Shown: positions 25,930-35,201 of the stretch, one piece after another | Numbering within the stretch: the first letter of the stretch is position 1 | Layout of the letters: every line of letters begins with the position of its first letter | DNA from: Candidatus Scalindua sediminis | GTDB taxonomy: Bacteria; Planctomycetota; Brocadiia; Brocadiales; Scalinduaceae | DNA length: 64,000 bases | Reading direction: 5' to 3' | Assembly: GCA_008636105.1 (NCBI GenBank) | Contig: VSDH01000015.1 | Span: forward strand, 1 to 64,000 | Made by a program: the position numbers and the translations under genes | Notes under the pieces: model-generated | Database searches by the model: none | What the model was told of the DNA's origin: nothing | What the model saw: the letters and a program-made list of their open reading frames with translations, nothing else

Positions 25930-26739
25930 TTTTTATAGTACCTTATTAAAATTCAAAAAATTTAACGCTTTCAACTTTTTGCAAGGGAAAATATAGTTTG
26001 AAAAATACTTCTAACCTCTCCCTCCCTCTTCCCCTTTCATATGCAAAGCGCCGTGTCGAATACGGTATTGGAGTAAACTCATTTTACGGGAAATGTGCAA
26101 TATGGGAACGTTTGTTGTCAGTTTGCTTCTTTATCCAAGATTGAACCGTTGCAACTTCGCCTGCCAACTACCCGTCCAAATAGCATAGCAGGATAGGCAT
26201 CTTCAGACAAGCAGGTTCTTTAACTAATGAACTTCTGTAATGAAAGTCTTGCGGGGGAAATGGATTTGCCGAATACTTATCTACAATTTTTGTAAGCCTC
26301 TTTTTATCAATGAGTTATGTGAGTAATAACCCTCTTTATTATGTGTCTAATTTTAACTACTACTTAATCATTACACAATTTAATGAAGTTTAGATGGTTG
26401 TTATTTAAGAAAAATATCAAAAATTTATCTATCCAACTACTTTTATCGTAACCCATGTGCCAAAACAGCCTTGTGCTATAAATGTTGTGTGAAAATCCGA
26501 GTCAGGTACAACATTTTGTATATTTTGTAAAAAATATACTTGACATTTTATTCACAATTTGTATATTGCTCAGACATATCCATATTTGTACATCTAGATG
26601 TTGTTTTTGGATCTTTAAATTTCAATCAGCTTAGAAAATCTGGGGAAGGAGGTACGTCAATATCTAGTTTAAGATTAGTTACCATTTAAGGAAATAAGGA
26701 AAGAGATGTGTTATTATTATATTAAAAAAGGAGGTAAAT
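25930..26739. other. Long non-coding spacer, no gene seen
   Basis: About 810 bases with no credible reading frame on either strand. It is AT-rich, with one promoter near its right end (26540-26567) and a ribosome binding site AAAAAGGAGG (about 26726-26735) for the next gene. The 170-base leader between promoter and start (including GGGGAAGGAGGTACG at about 26641) could be regulatory, but I see no known riboswitch. Confidence 0.6.
26540..26567 (+). promoter_or_regulatory. Sigma-70 promoter for the glycyl-radical-like gene
   Basis: TTGACA (26540-26545), 16-base spacer, TATATT (26562-26567). The leader to the GTG at 26741 is about 170 bases. Confidence 0.6.
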
Positions 26740-26740
26740 A

Positions 26741-27205
26741 GTGACAGTGACGACTTTAGAAAAGAATACTGGTGTAGTAGAAGGAATTGAGGAAAGTTTG
26801 TCCATTTTTGTAGAGGCTATAGAATTGTCTTCAAACCTAGAGATAATTGGTACAGCATTTCCGTCAGATACAGATAATAGTCGAGGCAAAGAAGTATTTG
26901 TGTTAAGAGACTATAATAAAACCGAAGGAATTGAAGGTGCATATATTGAAGTATCAATCGATGAGATTGTGCAAAAAATTACGGATCTTGACAAAGCTCA
27001 AGAATTCCTAAGGGTAATCCAGAACGATAGAGCTTCTATTGTATTACATGGAATCACAAGAATTGTAGGTTATTACTCAAGGGTTAATAATTGGAACAAG
27101 TCAAAAGTAGGAGAGTTAAGGGACAGGGCAAATGGTAGATACGGACTTACCAGCGAAAAACCCGTTTTCCAATCAGAACGATTAAAAATGATAGATTCTT
27201 TATAA
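26741..27205 (+). CDS. Stand-alone NrdD-like glycyl-radical domain protein
   Basis: 154 residues starting with GTG six bases after AGGAGGT. The C-terminal half, TRIVGYYSRVNNWNKSKVGE then LRDRANGRYGL, closely resembles the end of anaerobic ribonucleotide reductase NrdD, where the RVxGYxxPVxxWNxGKxxEF motif carries the radical glycine. The equivalent here is G110. The 10-stranded barrel domain and the zinc-binding cysteines of NrdD are absent; there are no cysteines at all. The N-terminal half (to about 100) is acidic and unrecognised. It could be a spare radical subunit, analogous in idea to GrcA for pyruvate formate-lyase, or a regulatory derivative. A strong terminator follows. Confidence 0.65.
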   Translation: MTVTTLEKNTGVVEGIEESLSIFVEAIELSSNLEIIGTAFPSDTDNSRGKEVFVLRDYNKTEGIEGAYIEVSIDEIVQKITDLDKAQEFLRVIQNDRASIVLHGITRIVGYYSRVNNWNKSKVGELRDRANGRYGLTSEKPVFQSERLKMIDSL

Positions 27206-27270
27206 TAGAAATTTAGCTACTCGAATCAAGGTATAAGTGTAACAAACTATTCCTTCCGTGTAGTTCATTA

Positions 27271-27305
27271 AAGGCTTATAAGGTCCACCCTTATAAGCCT
27301 TTTTT
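27271..27305 (+). terminator. Rho-independent terminator
   Basis: AAGGCTTATAAG (27271-27282), loop GTCCACC, CTTATAAGCCTT (27290-27301), then a T run. The stem is perfect and sits 66 bases after the glycyl-radical-like gene. Confidence 0.92.
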
Positions 27306-27394
27306 GTTAACAAAATGTTAACAAAATTACAGAGGAAATCTTTAGAGAAAATAAGTGTTTATTTTATAGACATAAAATGGCATTGGAAGAATAA

Positions 27395-27625
27395 TTAGCT
27401 GTTTCCCCCATATTCATAATTAGTTGTGTATGCATAAGTTATATCTTTACGATTTAATTTTACGAGATTGGCAGATTTTGGGCAGAAAATTTGCTCTTTG
27501 ACTAATAGCAGTCGAGAAATTTGTTGTCCGGCGTGAATCAGCGCGTCGACAACTTCATTCGAAACTATACCTTGACTATGTAATACCACTTTGATAGTAT
27601 TGCCCGTGAATTTTAACCATTTCAT
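27395..27625 (-). CDS. Possible small protein, unknown
   Basis: About 76 codons (MKWLKFTGNTIKVVLHSQGI, then SNEVVDALIHAGQQISRLLL and VKLNRKDITYAYTTNYEYG). The amino-acid pattern is plausible, but there is no ribosome binding site before the ATG at 27625 or the TTG at 27646, and no family is recognised. It lies opposite the leader of the next gene. Doubtful. Confidence 0.35.
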   Translation of the reverse strand: MKWLKFTGNTIKVVLHSQGIVSNEVVDALIHAGQQISRLLLVKEQIFCPKSANLVKLNRKDITYAYTTNYEYGGNS

Positions 27626-27668
27626 ATTACATTGCAATAATCTCAACCCTTTAAGGAGAGAAGGTTAA

Positions 27669-29564
27669 ATGTTAACACTAGGGATTGATATAGGGTCACT
27701 AACAACTAATGCTGTGTTGCTAAATGACAAGAAAGAAATATTAGCTTATGAAGTAATTGCAACGGGTGCCAGCAGTAAGAAAGCTTGCGATAAAATATTC
27801 AAAAACATCTTAAATGTTACAAAGTTAGAAGAAAAAGACATTAGCTATGTAGTTGCGACTGGATATGGTAGAGTCAAAGTCCCTTTCGCTAACGAAGTTG
27901 TAACAGAGATTACGTGTCATGCCAGAGGTGCAAATCATTTTTTCCCAAGTGCCAGAACGGTTATAGACATTGGAGGGCAAGATAGCAAGGCAATAAAGCT
28001 TGATGCTAAAGGTAATGTCCTTGACTTCTCTATGAATGATAAATGCGCTGCCGGGACAGGAAGATTTTTAGAGGTAATGGCAAGAACGCTGGAAATAGAG
28101 CTTGATGATATGGGAGAACTTTCTCTTAAAGGAAAGGAAAATGTCTCCATTAGCAGCTTGTGCACTGTTTTTGCGGAATCAGAGGTTGTATCCCTGATAG
28201 GCGCGGATCATAAACCCGAAGACATTTGCAAGGGATTACACGTCTCTATAGGTAAAAGGATCTCGGCACAGGCTAAGAGAGTTGGCATGGAAGATGACGT
28301 TGTAATGACAGGTGGTGTCGCGAAGAACATAGGTGTTGTGCGTGAGCTGGAAAAGAAGTTACTCTGTTCTATCAAAATACCTGACGAACCACAAATAGTC
28401 GGCGCTTTAGGTGCAGCACTTATAGCCCTGGAGAATGCGGTTGCACAGAAAACATCCGGTAAAACTGCAACCAGTAACGAAGTATCAATCGCTGACGTAG
28501 AACTCGATGATAATAAGATGCCAAAAATTGGTTACTTTTGCACTTACACACCAGTAGAAATTATTAGGGCTGCGGGATTCCATCCAGTTAGAATAAAAGG
28601 CGGTAGCAGTGATAATTGCTCTTCGGACGGATTACTCTGCAGTAATATATGTTCATATATAAAGACCATCGCTGATAAAAAAATGTCTGGAAAACTGGAT
28701 CATCTTGAGGGAGTAGTATTTGCCAACTCTTGCGATGGTATGAGAAGACTTTACGATGTCTGGGTAAGATTGGATAATGGTAAAAAATTTAGTCACATTC
28801 TCGATATACCAAAAAACAATGATGAAGCCTCTATACAGTATTTCGCCGGTTTAATAGAGAATTTTAAAGAGAAGCTAGAAAAGTATTATAAGCTTAGAAT
28901 AAACTACGAAGATATTAATAGAAGTATTGTTTTATACAATGGTGTAAGAGAAAACGTTACAGTCTTTATGCAAAGACAATGGAATGGTTATATCGGACAC
29001 TCCGGTTACGAGATCTATACCTTATTAAAAAAAGGAATAAACGCCGTACCTGAAAAATTCCGCGACTATATAGTCTCTTTAACTTCTTTAATGAAACAAA
29101 TAGGTGATGTTCCAGAAAGAAAATCAGAACCAAAACTCTTAATATGGGGAAGTATATTAGAAAATGAAGAAATAATCAAAATGATCGAAGATGCAGGTGC
29201 TAAAGTAGTGCTTGATGATCTATGTACAGGAAGCAGATTTTTTGACAAAAAAGTAGACATAACCGATAATCCTTATAAGTCGATATCTGAAAGATACTTA
29301 AAGAAGTCTCCTTGTTCCAGGATGGTCAACGTGTTTGAGAGGATTAAAAACACAATTTCCCTTATAGAAAGAAGAGCAATAAGCGGTTCAATTTATCACA
29401 CCTTAAAATTCTGCGACCACACCCTATATGATTATCCATTGGTCAAAGAGGAATTTCAAAAGAAAAATATTCCCCTCCTGCACATAAATTGTGATAACAG
29501 TTCTAAAAGCGAAGGGCAAATCAAGACCAGGATTGAGGCATTCGTAGAACAGTTAACTACGTAA
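27669..29564 (+). CDS. 2-Hydroxyacyl-CoA dehydratase activase fused to a dehydratase subunit
   Basis: 631 residues. Residues 1-258 form a BadF/BadG/BcrA/BcrD-type ATPase (GIDIGSLTTNAVLL, DIGGQDSKAIKL, MTGGVAKNIGVV) with C126 in NDKCAAGTG and C165 in SLCTVFAE. These correspond to the two cysteines that hold the shared 4Fe-4S cluster in HgdC-type activases. From about 290 a HgdB/BcrC-like dehydratase domain begins (KIGYFCTYTPVEIIRAAGFHPVR, VFANSCDGMRRLYDVW) and runs to the end. Family role: ATP-driven low-potential electron transfer onto an acyl-CoA. The fusion makes activator and acceptor one chain. A second dehydratase-like gene follows. RBS AAGGAGAGAAGG before the ATG. Confidence 0.9.
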   Translation: MLTLGIDIGSLTTNAVLLNDKKEILAYEVIATGASSKKACDKIFKNILNVTKLEEKDISYVVATGYGRVKVPFANEVVTEITCHARGANHFFPSARTVIDIGGQDSKAIKLDAKGNVLDFSMNDKCAAGTGRFLEVMARTLEIELDDMGELSLKGKENVSISSLCTVFAESEVVSLIGADHKPEDICKGLHVSIGKRISAQAKRVGMEDDVVMTGGVAKNIGVVRELEKKLLCSIKIPDEPQIVGALGAALIALENAVAQKTSGKTATSNEVSIADVELDDNKMPKIGYFCTYTPVEIIRAAGFHPVRIKGGSSDNCSSDGLLCSNICSYIKTIADKKMSGKLDHLEGVVFANSCDGMRRLYDVWVRLDNGKKFSHILDIPKNNDEASIQYFAGLIENFKEKLEKYYKLRINYEDINRSIVLYNGVRENVTVFMQRQWNGYIGHSGYEIYTLLKKGINAVPEKFRDYIVSLTSLMKQIGDVPERKSEPKLLIWGSILENEEIIKMIEDAGAKVVLDDLCTGSRFFDKKVDITDNPYKSISERYLKKSPCSRMVNVFERIKNTISLIERRAISGSIYHTLKFCDHTLYDYPLVKEEFQKKNIPLLHINCDNSSKSEGQIKTRIEAFVEQLTT

Positions 29565-29736
29565 TTTGGAAATGCCTTGTAAACTTGTGAATCTTTGGCG
29601 TAAAATACCACGATTACGGCCTTAATCCCTCATAAGAAACATATCCTAAGACAACACCTGCGGTAAAGATATGGGCATTTCTTCATTCTTACATTTTTAA
29701 GCTTTTAAAATCAAATAAACTTGCAATAATAAAGTT

Positions 29737-31017
29737 ATGTTAAATATTAAAAGGACAAAAAAGAAATTTGTTCGAAAATTAACTCCTTATTTATTAAAAG
29801 AATTATTTAGATTCCTGAATATATATTCAAAAGTAACCGGAAAAGGCATTGGAAAAGAAAGTATCGAATCTTTTCATATTCTATCGAAAAGCGTAGTTGA
29901 ACTTTTTCATCATACATACAAATATGGTTCAATATGGACAACTCTATTTGTACCATCTGAAATCATTTTTGCAATGAAACTATATCCCTTCTCGTTAGAA
30001 GTAGCTGCAGCTCTTTGCTCAAAATTTGGACAGAGCTCTCATTCTCTTGCTGAAGCCGATCTGTCTGCTATACCAACTGATGTTTGTTCCTTCCATAGAA
30101 CAGCATTAGGAAACGCTTATATGGGCGTATATCCACGTCCTCTGTTTCTCGCCGGTACAACTACTATATGTGACAGCAACTTAAAAACAATACAGATATG
30201 TAAATCCATAACAGGGAAGGAAAGCATAATATTAGACGTTCCTTATGAGATGAATGACAACTCTATCAAATATCTGACAAATCAATTAATCAGCTTAGCA
30301 AAATGCATGGAAGAAGTTACGGGAAAAAAGATGGAGAAACACGCTCTTGCAGAGGCCATCGATTTATCAAATCAAGCAAGGGAAAAAATGATTGAATTAA
30401 ATCATGTGAGACAGGATCCATTGTCCCCTCTTGCGGGACATGATGCCCTGGGTTTTATGGTGCCAAGCCATTACTTAGCCGGCTCACAATATTCGGTAGA
30501 TTTCTATACAGCAATGGTAGATGAACTCAGTGGTGTAATTGCTACAAGAAGAAAAAATGGAGAAGTTGCAGACGAAAAAGAGATCAGACTACTCTGGCTG
30601 GAATTAAAACCGTATTTCAAGGCAGATGTCTTTGACAAAATTAAAAATGCGGGAAAAACTAAAATAGTTTTTGAGGAAATTAATCATGTCTACTGGGACA
30701 AATTAGACCCTGATAAGCCATACGAAAGCCTCGCACGAAAGCTGATCTCCAACCACAACAATGGGCCTTTAGAAAAAAGATTGGAAGTTATCAAGATGTT
30801 AGCCAAAGATTACAATGTGGACGGTATAATAGCTTTTTCTACATGGGGATGCAGGAGAAACAATGCTGCAATCCCGACTATAAAAAAAGAATTGAATAGG
30901 GAAGGATATCCACTTTTAAATCTTGACGGAGATTGTGTTGATGATGGCAATTATATGTCAGGACAGGTCGCTACAAGGACCGAGGGTTTTGTTGAAATGT
31001 TAGGAGCTAAGAAATAG
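29737..31017 (+). CDS. 2-Hydroxyacyl-CoA dehydratase family subunit
   Basis: 426 residues of the HGD-D family. Conserved points are VPSEIIFAMKLYPFSLEVAA, ADLSAIPTDVCSFHRTALG, SNLKTIQICKSI, DGIIAFSTWGCRRNNAAIP and the end LNLDGDCVDDGNYM followed by RTEGFVEML. Cysteines at the DVCSFHR, ICDSNL and WGCRRN positions fit ligands of the dehydratase cluster. It lies 172 bases after the activase-dehydratase fusion and probably makes the heteromeric partner. The real substrate (2-hydroxyacyl-CoA, aryl-CoA or another compound) cannot be told from sequence. The spacer between them has no gene. Confidence 0.88.
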   Translation: MLNIKRTKKKFVRKLTPYLLKELFRFLNIYSKVTGKGIGKESIESFHILSKSVVELFHHTYKYGSIWTTLFVPSEIIFAMKLYPFSLEVAAALCSKFGQSSHSLAEADLSAIPTDVCSFHRTALGNAYMGVYPRPLFLAGTTTICDSNLKTIQICKSITGKESIILDVPYEMNDNSIKYLTNQLISLAKCMEEVTGKKMEKHALAEAIDLSNQAREKMIELNHVRQDPLSPLAGHDALGFMVPSHYLAGSQYSVDFYTAMVDELSGVIATRRKNGEVADEKEIRLLWLELKPYFKADVFDKIKNAGKTKIVFEEINHVYWDKLDPDKPYESLARKLISNHNNGPLEKRLEVIKMLAKDYNVDGIIAFSTWGCRRNNAAIPTIKKELNREGYPLLNLDGDCVDDGNYMSGQVATRTEGFVEMLGAKK

Positions 31018-31039
31018 GCAAGAAAATTTATAACTTTTC

Positions 31040-32413
31040 CTATCGACGTACTGTTGTTTCTGGACACGGGATCAAGGAAGCAGAAAAACTATAAGAAACC
31101 GGTTCTTTTGTCGTCTTCAATACTGATACTACAAGTACTATTTCTCTACAATTCGTTCCTACATCAGTCACATCAAAAACCTCTATCGGTTCACTTAATG
31201 CAACATCTTTTACCTTAGAATTGGATAAATCATCATTGTCTATCTTGACGATCTTGATAAGAAAATCATCAAGTAAATCACTTTTAAAGGTTATTCTTAG
31301 TTTCTTACTCTTCGCTCGTTCTATACTAAACTTCAAATAATTTACTGCGTATCCAGAAACTTTTCCAGTATCATGTACCGGCAATGAGAAAAAGTGTTTA
31401 ATAGTAGGAAAAGTAGGAAGTGTTATAGATTTGTATTTATAAGCTTTACTTCTAAGCAGGTTAGTGTTTATGTAGTTCGCAACTAGCCAATCTCCAAAAA
31501 TCCTTGGGAAATCATCTTTAATATTCATATTGGTGAGAACTCTTTTAAATCCCTCTATACCATCAGCTTCTTCAAGCACCAAATTTTTAAGAAACGCCCT
31601 TCCAAAACGTTCGTATATATACGAACCCCATAGAAGACACGCCCCATAATTCGACATATGACCCTTCGATATTAAAGGACTATCTGTATTGTTTAGATAT
31701 CTGGCAACGTGTTTCTTGTCTGTGTAATATCCGCAAAGAATCATCGCAACTTCTGCCAATGACTCGTTAACCCATGATGCCTCATCACGATCATACTGCC
31801 AGTGGATAAGGTGTTGGAACTCGTGTGCGATGATTCCAAGATGATATTCATCAGAAGGGTTGTCACAATCCAGGTACAATATTTCTGCACGATTACTATA
31901 TTTACATTTAGTCTCATCAATAAAACGAAAGAAACCATCAAAGTGATGACTATGATACATACCTAATTGAGAAATCAAGAAGTATATTCTAGGGTCATTA
32001 TCTACATCCGGTGGCTTACCAAATGTCTCGGTAAGAATTTCATAAATCCCTTTGTCTCCATCTATTGATATTTCAGGAGTAGAGTGATCAAATGCCTGGA
32101 TTATCCTTTCTACATCCTTCTGAAAGACATTAACTATCCATACATCGTCAGAGACGAAAACGTATACATTCTCTCCAACACCGCGGCACGTTGCTTGTAG
32201 CTTGGCATTTTCTGGGGGCATTACATTAAGATCCCATGTCCAGAATTCTTTTTTATCCCCTATCTTATGCTTGCAATCATTTCCTGCAGAGAGATTAAGA
32301 CATAAAAAAAAAGAACACGTAATCGTAGTAAAAAATATTATCGATTTAATGCCCGGAAACTTTTTAAATATTTTCTTACTATCCTTTATAATCACCTTCA
32401 AAAGACATCTCAA
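31040..32413 (-). CDS. Exported zinc metallopeptidase, gluzincin-like
   Basis: 457 residues. A signal-type hydrophobic segment (SIIFFTTITCSFFLCLNLSA, about 24-43) is preceded by a basic tail. The active site is HEFQH (197-201) with a downstream Glu at about 217 (WVNESLAEVA), the layout of M30-like (hyicolysin) and related zincins. C-terminal 120 residues look like a beta-sandwich (KLRITFKSDLLDDFLIKIV, REIVLVVSVLK). The start overlaps the RNase H gene by 35 bases, so the two are co-transcribed. Substrate unknown; it acts outside the cytoplasm. Confidence 0.85.
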   Translation of the reverse strand: MRCLLKVIIKDSKKIFKKFPGIKSIIFFTTITCSFFLCLNLSAGNDCKHKIGDKKEFWTWDLNVMPPENAKLQATCRGVGENVYVFVSDDVWIVNVFQKDVERIIQAFDHSTPEISIDGDKGIYEILTETFGKPPDVDNDPRIYFLISQLGMYHSHHFDGFFRFIDETKCKYSNRAEILYLDCDNPSDEYHLGIIAHEFQHLIHWQYDRDEASWVNESLAEVAMILCGYYTDKKHVARYLNNTDSPLISKGHMSNYGACLLWGSYIYERFGRAFLKNLVLEEADGIEGFKRVLTNMNIKDDFPRIFGDWLVANYINTNLLRSKAYKYKSITLPTFPTIKHFFSLPVHDTGKVSGYAVNYLKFSIERAKSKKLRITFKSDLLDDFLIKIVKIDNDDLSNSKVKDVALSEPIEVFDVTDVGTNCREIVLVVSVLKTTKEPVSYSFSASLIPCPETTVRR

Positions 32414-33005
32414 TTCCCTTGTTTGCTAGCATATCCGCTTTTTTATTTTCCCCTCTTGGGATGTACTTTATCTTCCACTTTGGCACCTTTTTCAAGAGCC
32501 CCTGCACTTCAGTAAAAAGATACATAAGTTGTGTGTTTTTAACTTTATATTCACCCATAATTTGCCTGGCCAAAAGCTCACTATCTGTTTTAAATAATAT
32601 TTCTTGAGCACTATACCTAATGACCTCTTTGATACCTAATATCAGTGCTTTATACTCTGCCACATTGTTAGTTGCTATACCAATATATTCACTGCATTCT
32701 TTTACCAATTTCGAATCCTTATCAAATATGGCAACTCCAACACCTGCTTTACCAGGATTTCCCCTTGAAGCACCGTCAATATTTACTGTGAGAATATCAA
32801 GATGCTTATTACTAGAAACATCTTTTTCTTCTGGCTCCGTTGATATGGATAAATTGCTTTTTTTTACATGGATTTTAAGGTTTTGAAAAAGCTTGTCTAT
32901 CCTCGTCTTTGTTATTGTCTCATCCTGTTTTTTTAATCTTTTTACATCTATGTTCTTATGTATTAAAGCCAACAACTCATGGTCAGAAATGCTATCTTTT
33001 TTCAT
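32379..33005 (-). CDS. RNase HI-like protein with N-terminal extension
   Basis: The start is set at the ATG at 33005, which follows AGGTGA. The frame is open to 33122 but the extra part is not conserved. It gives 208 residues: a helical N-terminal part (1-65), then an RNase H fold (about 70-198) with the acidic residues D77 (IDGASRGNPG), E117 (NNVAEYKAL), D141 (KTDSEL) and D191 (KKADMLANK), so the active site is complete. Family role: cleavage of RNA in RNA-DNA hybrids. The length and extension resemble the RNase H plus helical-domain proteins found in many anaerobes. It overlaps the following metallopeptidase gene. Confidence 0.88.
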   Translation of the reverse strand: MKKDSISDHELLALIHKNIDVKRLKKQDETITKTRIDKLFQNLKIHVKKSNLSISTEPEEKDVSSNKHLDILTVNIDGASRGNPGKAGVGVAIFDKDSKLVKECSEYIGIATNNVAEYKALILGIKEVIRYSAQEILFKTDSELLARQIMGEYKVKNTQLMYLFTEVQGLLKKVPKWKIKYIPRGENKKADMLANKGIEMSFEGDYKG

Positions 33006-33190
33006 ATCATTCACCTGCAGTATTTCGTTTATAATTAGTTTGATTTGACAAGAAAAATACTTAACATTAGAATCACCTTTTAAGGGGCCAGCCCAACCTG
33101 CCAGAAAAATCAGTTCAGGCAAGTACTCATTCTGGCTGGCAAGCCAAAATTCCGTAAATACCTATTTTTGTATTATCTAAAAAACTTGTT

Positions 33191-34132
33191 ATGACCACTA
33201 TTATTTATGATGACATTTACTTGAAACATGATACGGGCCCCAATCATCCCGAGAATCCTACAAGGTTAATAAATACAATCAAACACCTAGAGGCAACTGG
33301 CATCTGGCAAAAGCTAAATATTGAGAAACCAAGAGTTGCCACAGAGGAAGAAGTATCTATGGTTCATAGTACAAGTCATATTGAAAAAGTTGCTGAACTT
33401 GCCAGAGCAGGTGGCGGATATTTAGACCCTGACACCTATGTCTCATCCAATTCATATAATGCAGCATTATATGCCTCTGGTGCACTGCTTACGGCCATTG
33501 ATTTAATAATGAATAAAAAATCAAATAACGCATTTTGCCTGGTACGCCCTCCTGGCCACCATGCCACTCCAACAAGGGGTATGGGTTTCTGCTTATTTAA
33601 TAACGTCGCTATTGCAGCAAAGTATATTCAATCAAGATATAATCTCGATAGAATTGTAATAATCGATTGGGATGTACACCACGGTAATGGCACACAAGAT
33701 ACCTTTTACGAAGACCCATCGGTAATGTATTTCTCAATGCATAGGTATCCATTTTACCCAGGGACAGGGAATAAAGAAGAAATAGGAAAAGGCGAAGGTT
33801 CTGGTTTTACGATAAACGTTCCTCTTACTTATGATACAGAATCACAAAAATATTTAGAAACCTTTAAAGATATAATGGAGAAAAGAGTTAAACGATTCAA
33901 TCCTCAGTTTATTCTCATATCTTCCGGTTTTGATGCATATCGTCTCGACCCTGTTGGCGGTTTAGGCTTAGGAACTTTCGAATACAACACATTAACCAAA
34001 CTCACGCAAAATATCGCTAAAGATTGTTGTGAAGGTAGAATTGTCTCTTGTCTAGAGGGTGGATATCACTTATTAGACTTGCCAAGATGTATAGAGGAAC
34101 ATCTGAAGGGTTTGAACGATATAATAAACTGA
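33191..34132 (+). CDS. Histone deacetylase family protein (AcuC/HDAC-like)
   Basis: 313 residues of the class II HDAC/acetylpolyamine amidohydrolase family. Motifs: GPNHPENPTRL, VRPPGHHATPTRGMGFCLFNN, IIDWDVHHGNGTQD (zinc ligands D and H), SSGFDAYRLDPVGGLGLG (third ligand D) and CLEGGYHL. The substrate could be acetylated protein lysine or acetyl polyamine. Near it, on the other strand, the RNase H gene starts 186 bases away. The start ATG at 33191 has no strong Shine-Dalgarno sequence. It is followed by rpsT in the opposite direction. Confidence 0.92.
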   Translation: MTTIIYDDIYLKHDTGPNHPENPTRLINTIKHLEATGIWQKLNIEKPRVATEEEVSMVHSTSHIEKVAELARAGGGYLDPDTYVSSNSYNAALYASGALLTAIDLIMNKKSNNAFCLVRPPGHHATPTRGMGFCLFNNVAIAAKYIQSRYNLDRIVIIDWDVHHGNGTQDTFYEDPSVMYFSMHRYPFYPGTGNKEEIGKGEGSGFTINVPLTYDTESQKYLETFKDIMEKRVKRFNPQFILISSGFDAYRLDPVGGLGLGTFEYNTLTKLTQNIAKDCCEGRIVSCLEGGYHLLDLPRCIEEHLKGLNDIIN

Positions 34133-34147
34133 ATAACCTTAAAATAT

Positions 34148-34423
34148 TTATGACTTGGCTGCTTTTTGCTTATTTAACATCTTTGCCAGGCGAGACTTTT
34201 TTCTTGAGGCTGTGTTTTTATGTATAATATTTTTGGACGCAAGCCTGTCTAACCTTTTCGTCGTTAACGAAAAGTGCTTTTCTGCTTCTTCGAAGTTTTT
34301 GTTTTCGACAGCTGAAACGAGCTTTTTTATTTGAGTTTTTAATGCAGATTTATCCCCTCTGTTTCTCATTCTACCCACAGCATTTTGTCTGACTCTTCTC
34401 TTTGCAGATTTGTTTGTTGGCAT
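34148..34423 (-). CDS. rpsT: 30S ribosomal protein S20
   Basis: 91 residues, very basic, with the S20 pattern: NKSAKRRVRQNAVGRMRNRG, DKSALKTQIKKLVSAVEN, and the C-terminal IIHKNTASRKKSRLAKMLNK. It binds 16S rRNA early in 30S assembly. Length is normal for the family. A promoter lies upstream with a 5' leader of about 85 bases, which would allow the autogenous control known for S20 in other bacteria (not seen directly here). Confidence 0.96.
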   Translation of the reverse strand: MPTNKSAKRRVRQNAVGRMRNRGDKSALKTQIKKLVSAVENKNFEEAEKHFSLTTKRLDRLASKNIIHKNTASRKKSRLAKMLNKQKAAKS

Positions 34424-34511
34424 TAGCCTATTCCCTTATCAAATAACCTGATTTAACCTCGTTTTTCTACACATTTCTTGGCTTATCTCATAGCAAAATT
34501 ACTTGAAGAAA

Positions 34512-34540
34512 AGTTTATGACATTGTAAAACCATTGTCAA
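34512..34540 (-). promoter_or_regulatory. rpsT promoter
   Basis: Minus strand: TTGACA (34540-34535), 17-base spacer, TAAACT (34517-34512). A perfect -35 with a fair -10. Confidence 0.6.
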
Positions 34541-34558
34541 CAAAAAAACAAATAATTC

Positions 34559-34588
34559 TTGCTTTTTAAGTGGATTCTATTATATACT
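34559..34588 (+). promoter_or_regulatory. def promoter
   Basis: TTGCTT (34559-34564), 18-base spacer, TATACT (34583-34588). It lies just to the right of the divergent rpsT promoter, so the two are back to back. Confidence 0.55.
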
Positions 34589-34658
34589 AATTAAGTTAAA
34601 TTCAACAAATTTTATCTTGTAGTGGATGATAAATCTTAAATAATCATACCCTTGAAAA

Positions 34659-35174
34659 ATGGAAATAATTACTTACCCGGATCCAATTTTAATGCGCAAG
34701 GCCGTACCAATTGAAGAAATTGACAATAAAATCTGTCAAATTGCACAAGAGATGCTTGATACCATGTACGATGCTTGTGGGCTTGGACTCGCAGCACCAC
34801 AAATAGGATTGTCCAAGCGCTTAGTTGTAATAGATGTAACTGGCGAAAAAACGGGAGAAAGGGTCTTCATAAATCCGCAGATCATAGAAGAACGAGGTGA
34901 AGCCATAGAAGAAGAGGGTTGCCTATCCTTTCCTGGTGTAATGGGAAAGGTTATACGTTCACAATATGTTACAGTCACTGCCTATAACCTCGAAGGTGAG
35001 AAGCTTAAAATTGAAGCTGAGGGCTTATTAAGCCGTGTGTGGCAGCATGAAATTGACCATATAAATGGCCGTCTTTTTATCGAGATGATGACTCCAGCAA
35101 GCAGGATAGCTAACAACCAGAAGATAAAGGAATTTGAACTGGCTTATCAAAATAGCAGGGCCGGCGTTGGTTAA
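34659..35174 (+). CDS. def: Peptide deformylase
   Basis: 171 residues removing the N-terminal formyl group from new proteins. All three family motifs are intact: GLGLAAPQIG (41-50), EEGCLSFP with the metal ligand C88, and QHEIDHINGRL with H130, E131 and H134. The ligands fit Fe2+ or Zn2+. It is followed after 27 bases by fmt, the usual partner whose product it reverses, then a DUF116 gene. Confidence 0.97.
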   Translation: MEIITYPDPILMRKAVPIEEIDNKICQIAQEMLDTMYDACGLGLAAPQIGLSKRLVVIDVTGEKTGERVFINPQIIEERGEAIEEEGCLSFPGVMGKVIRSQYVTVTAYNLEGEKLKIEAEGLLSRVWQHEIDHINGRLFIEMMTPASRIANNQKIKEFELAYQNSRAGVG

Positions 35175-35201
35175 ATCGTAAATGTTCATAATCAACTACA
35201 T

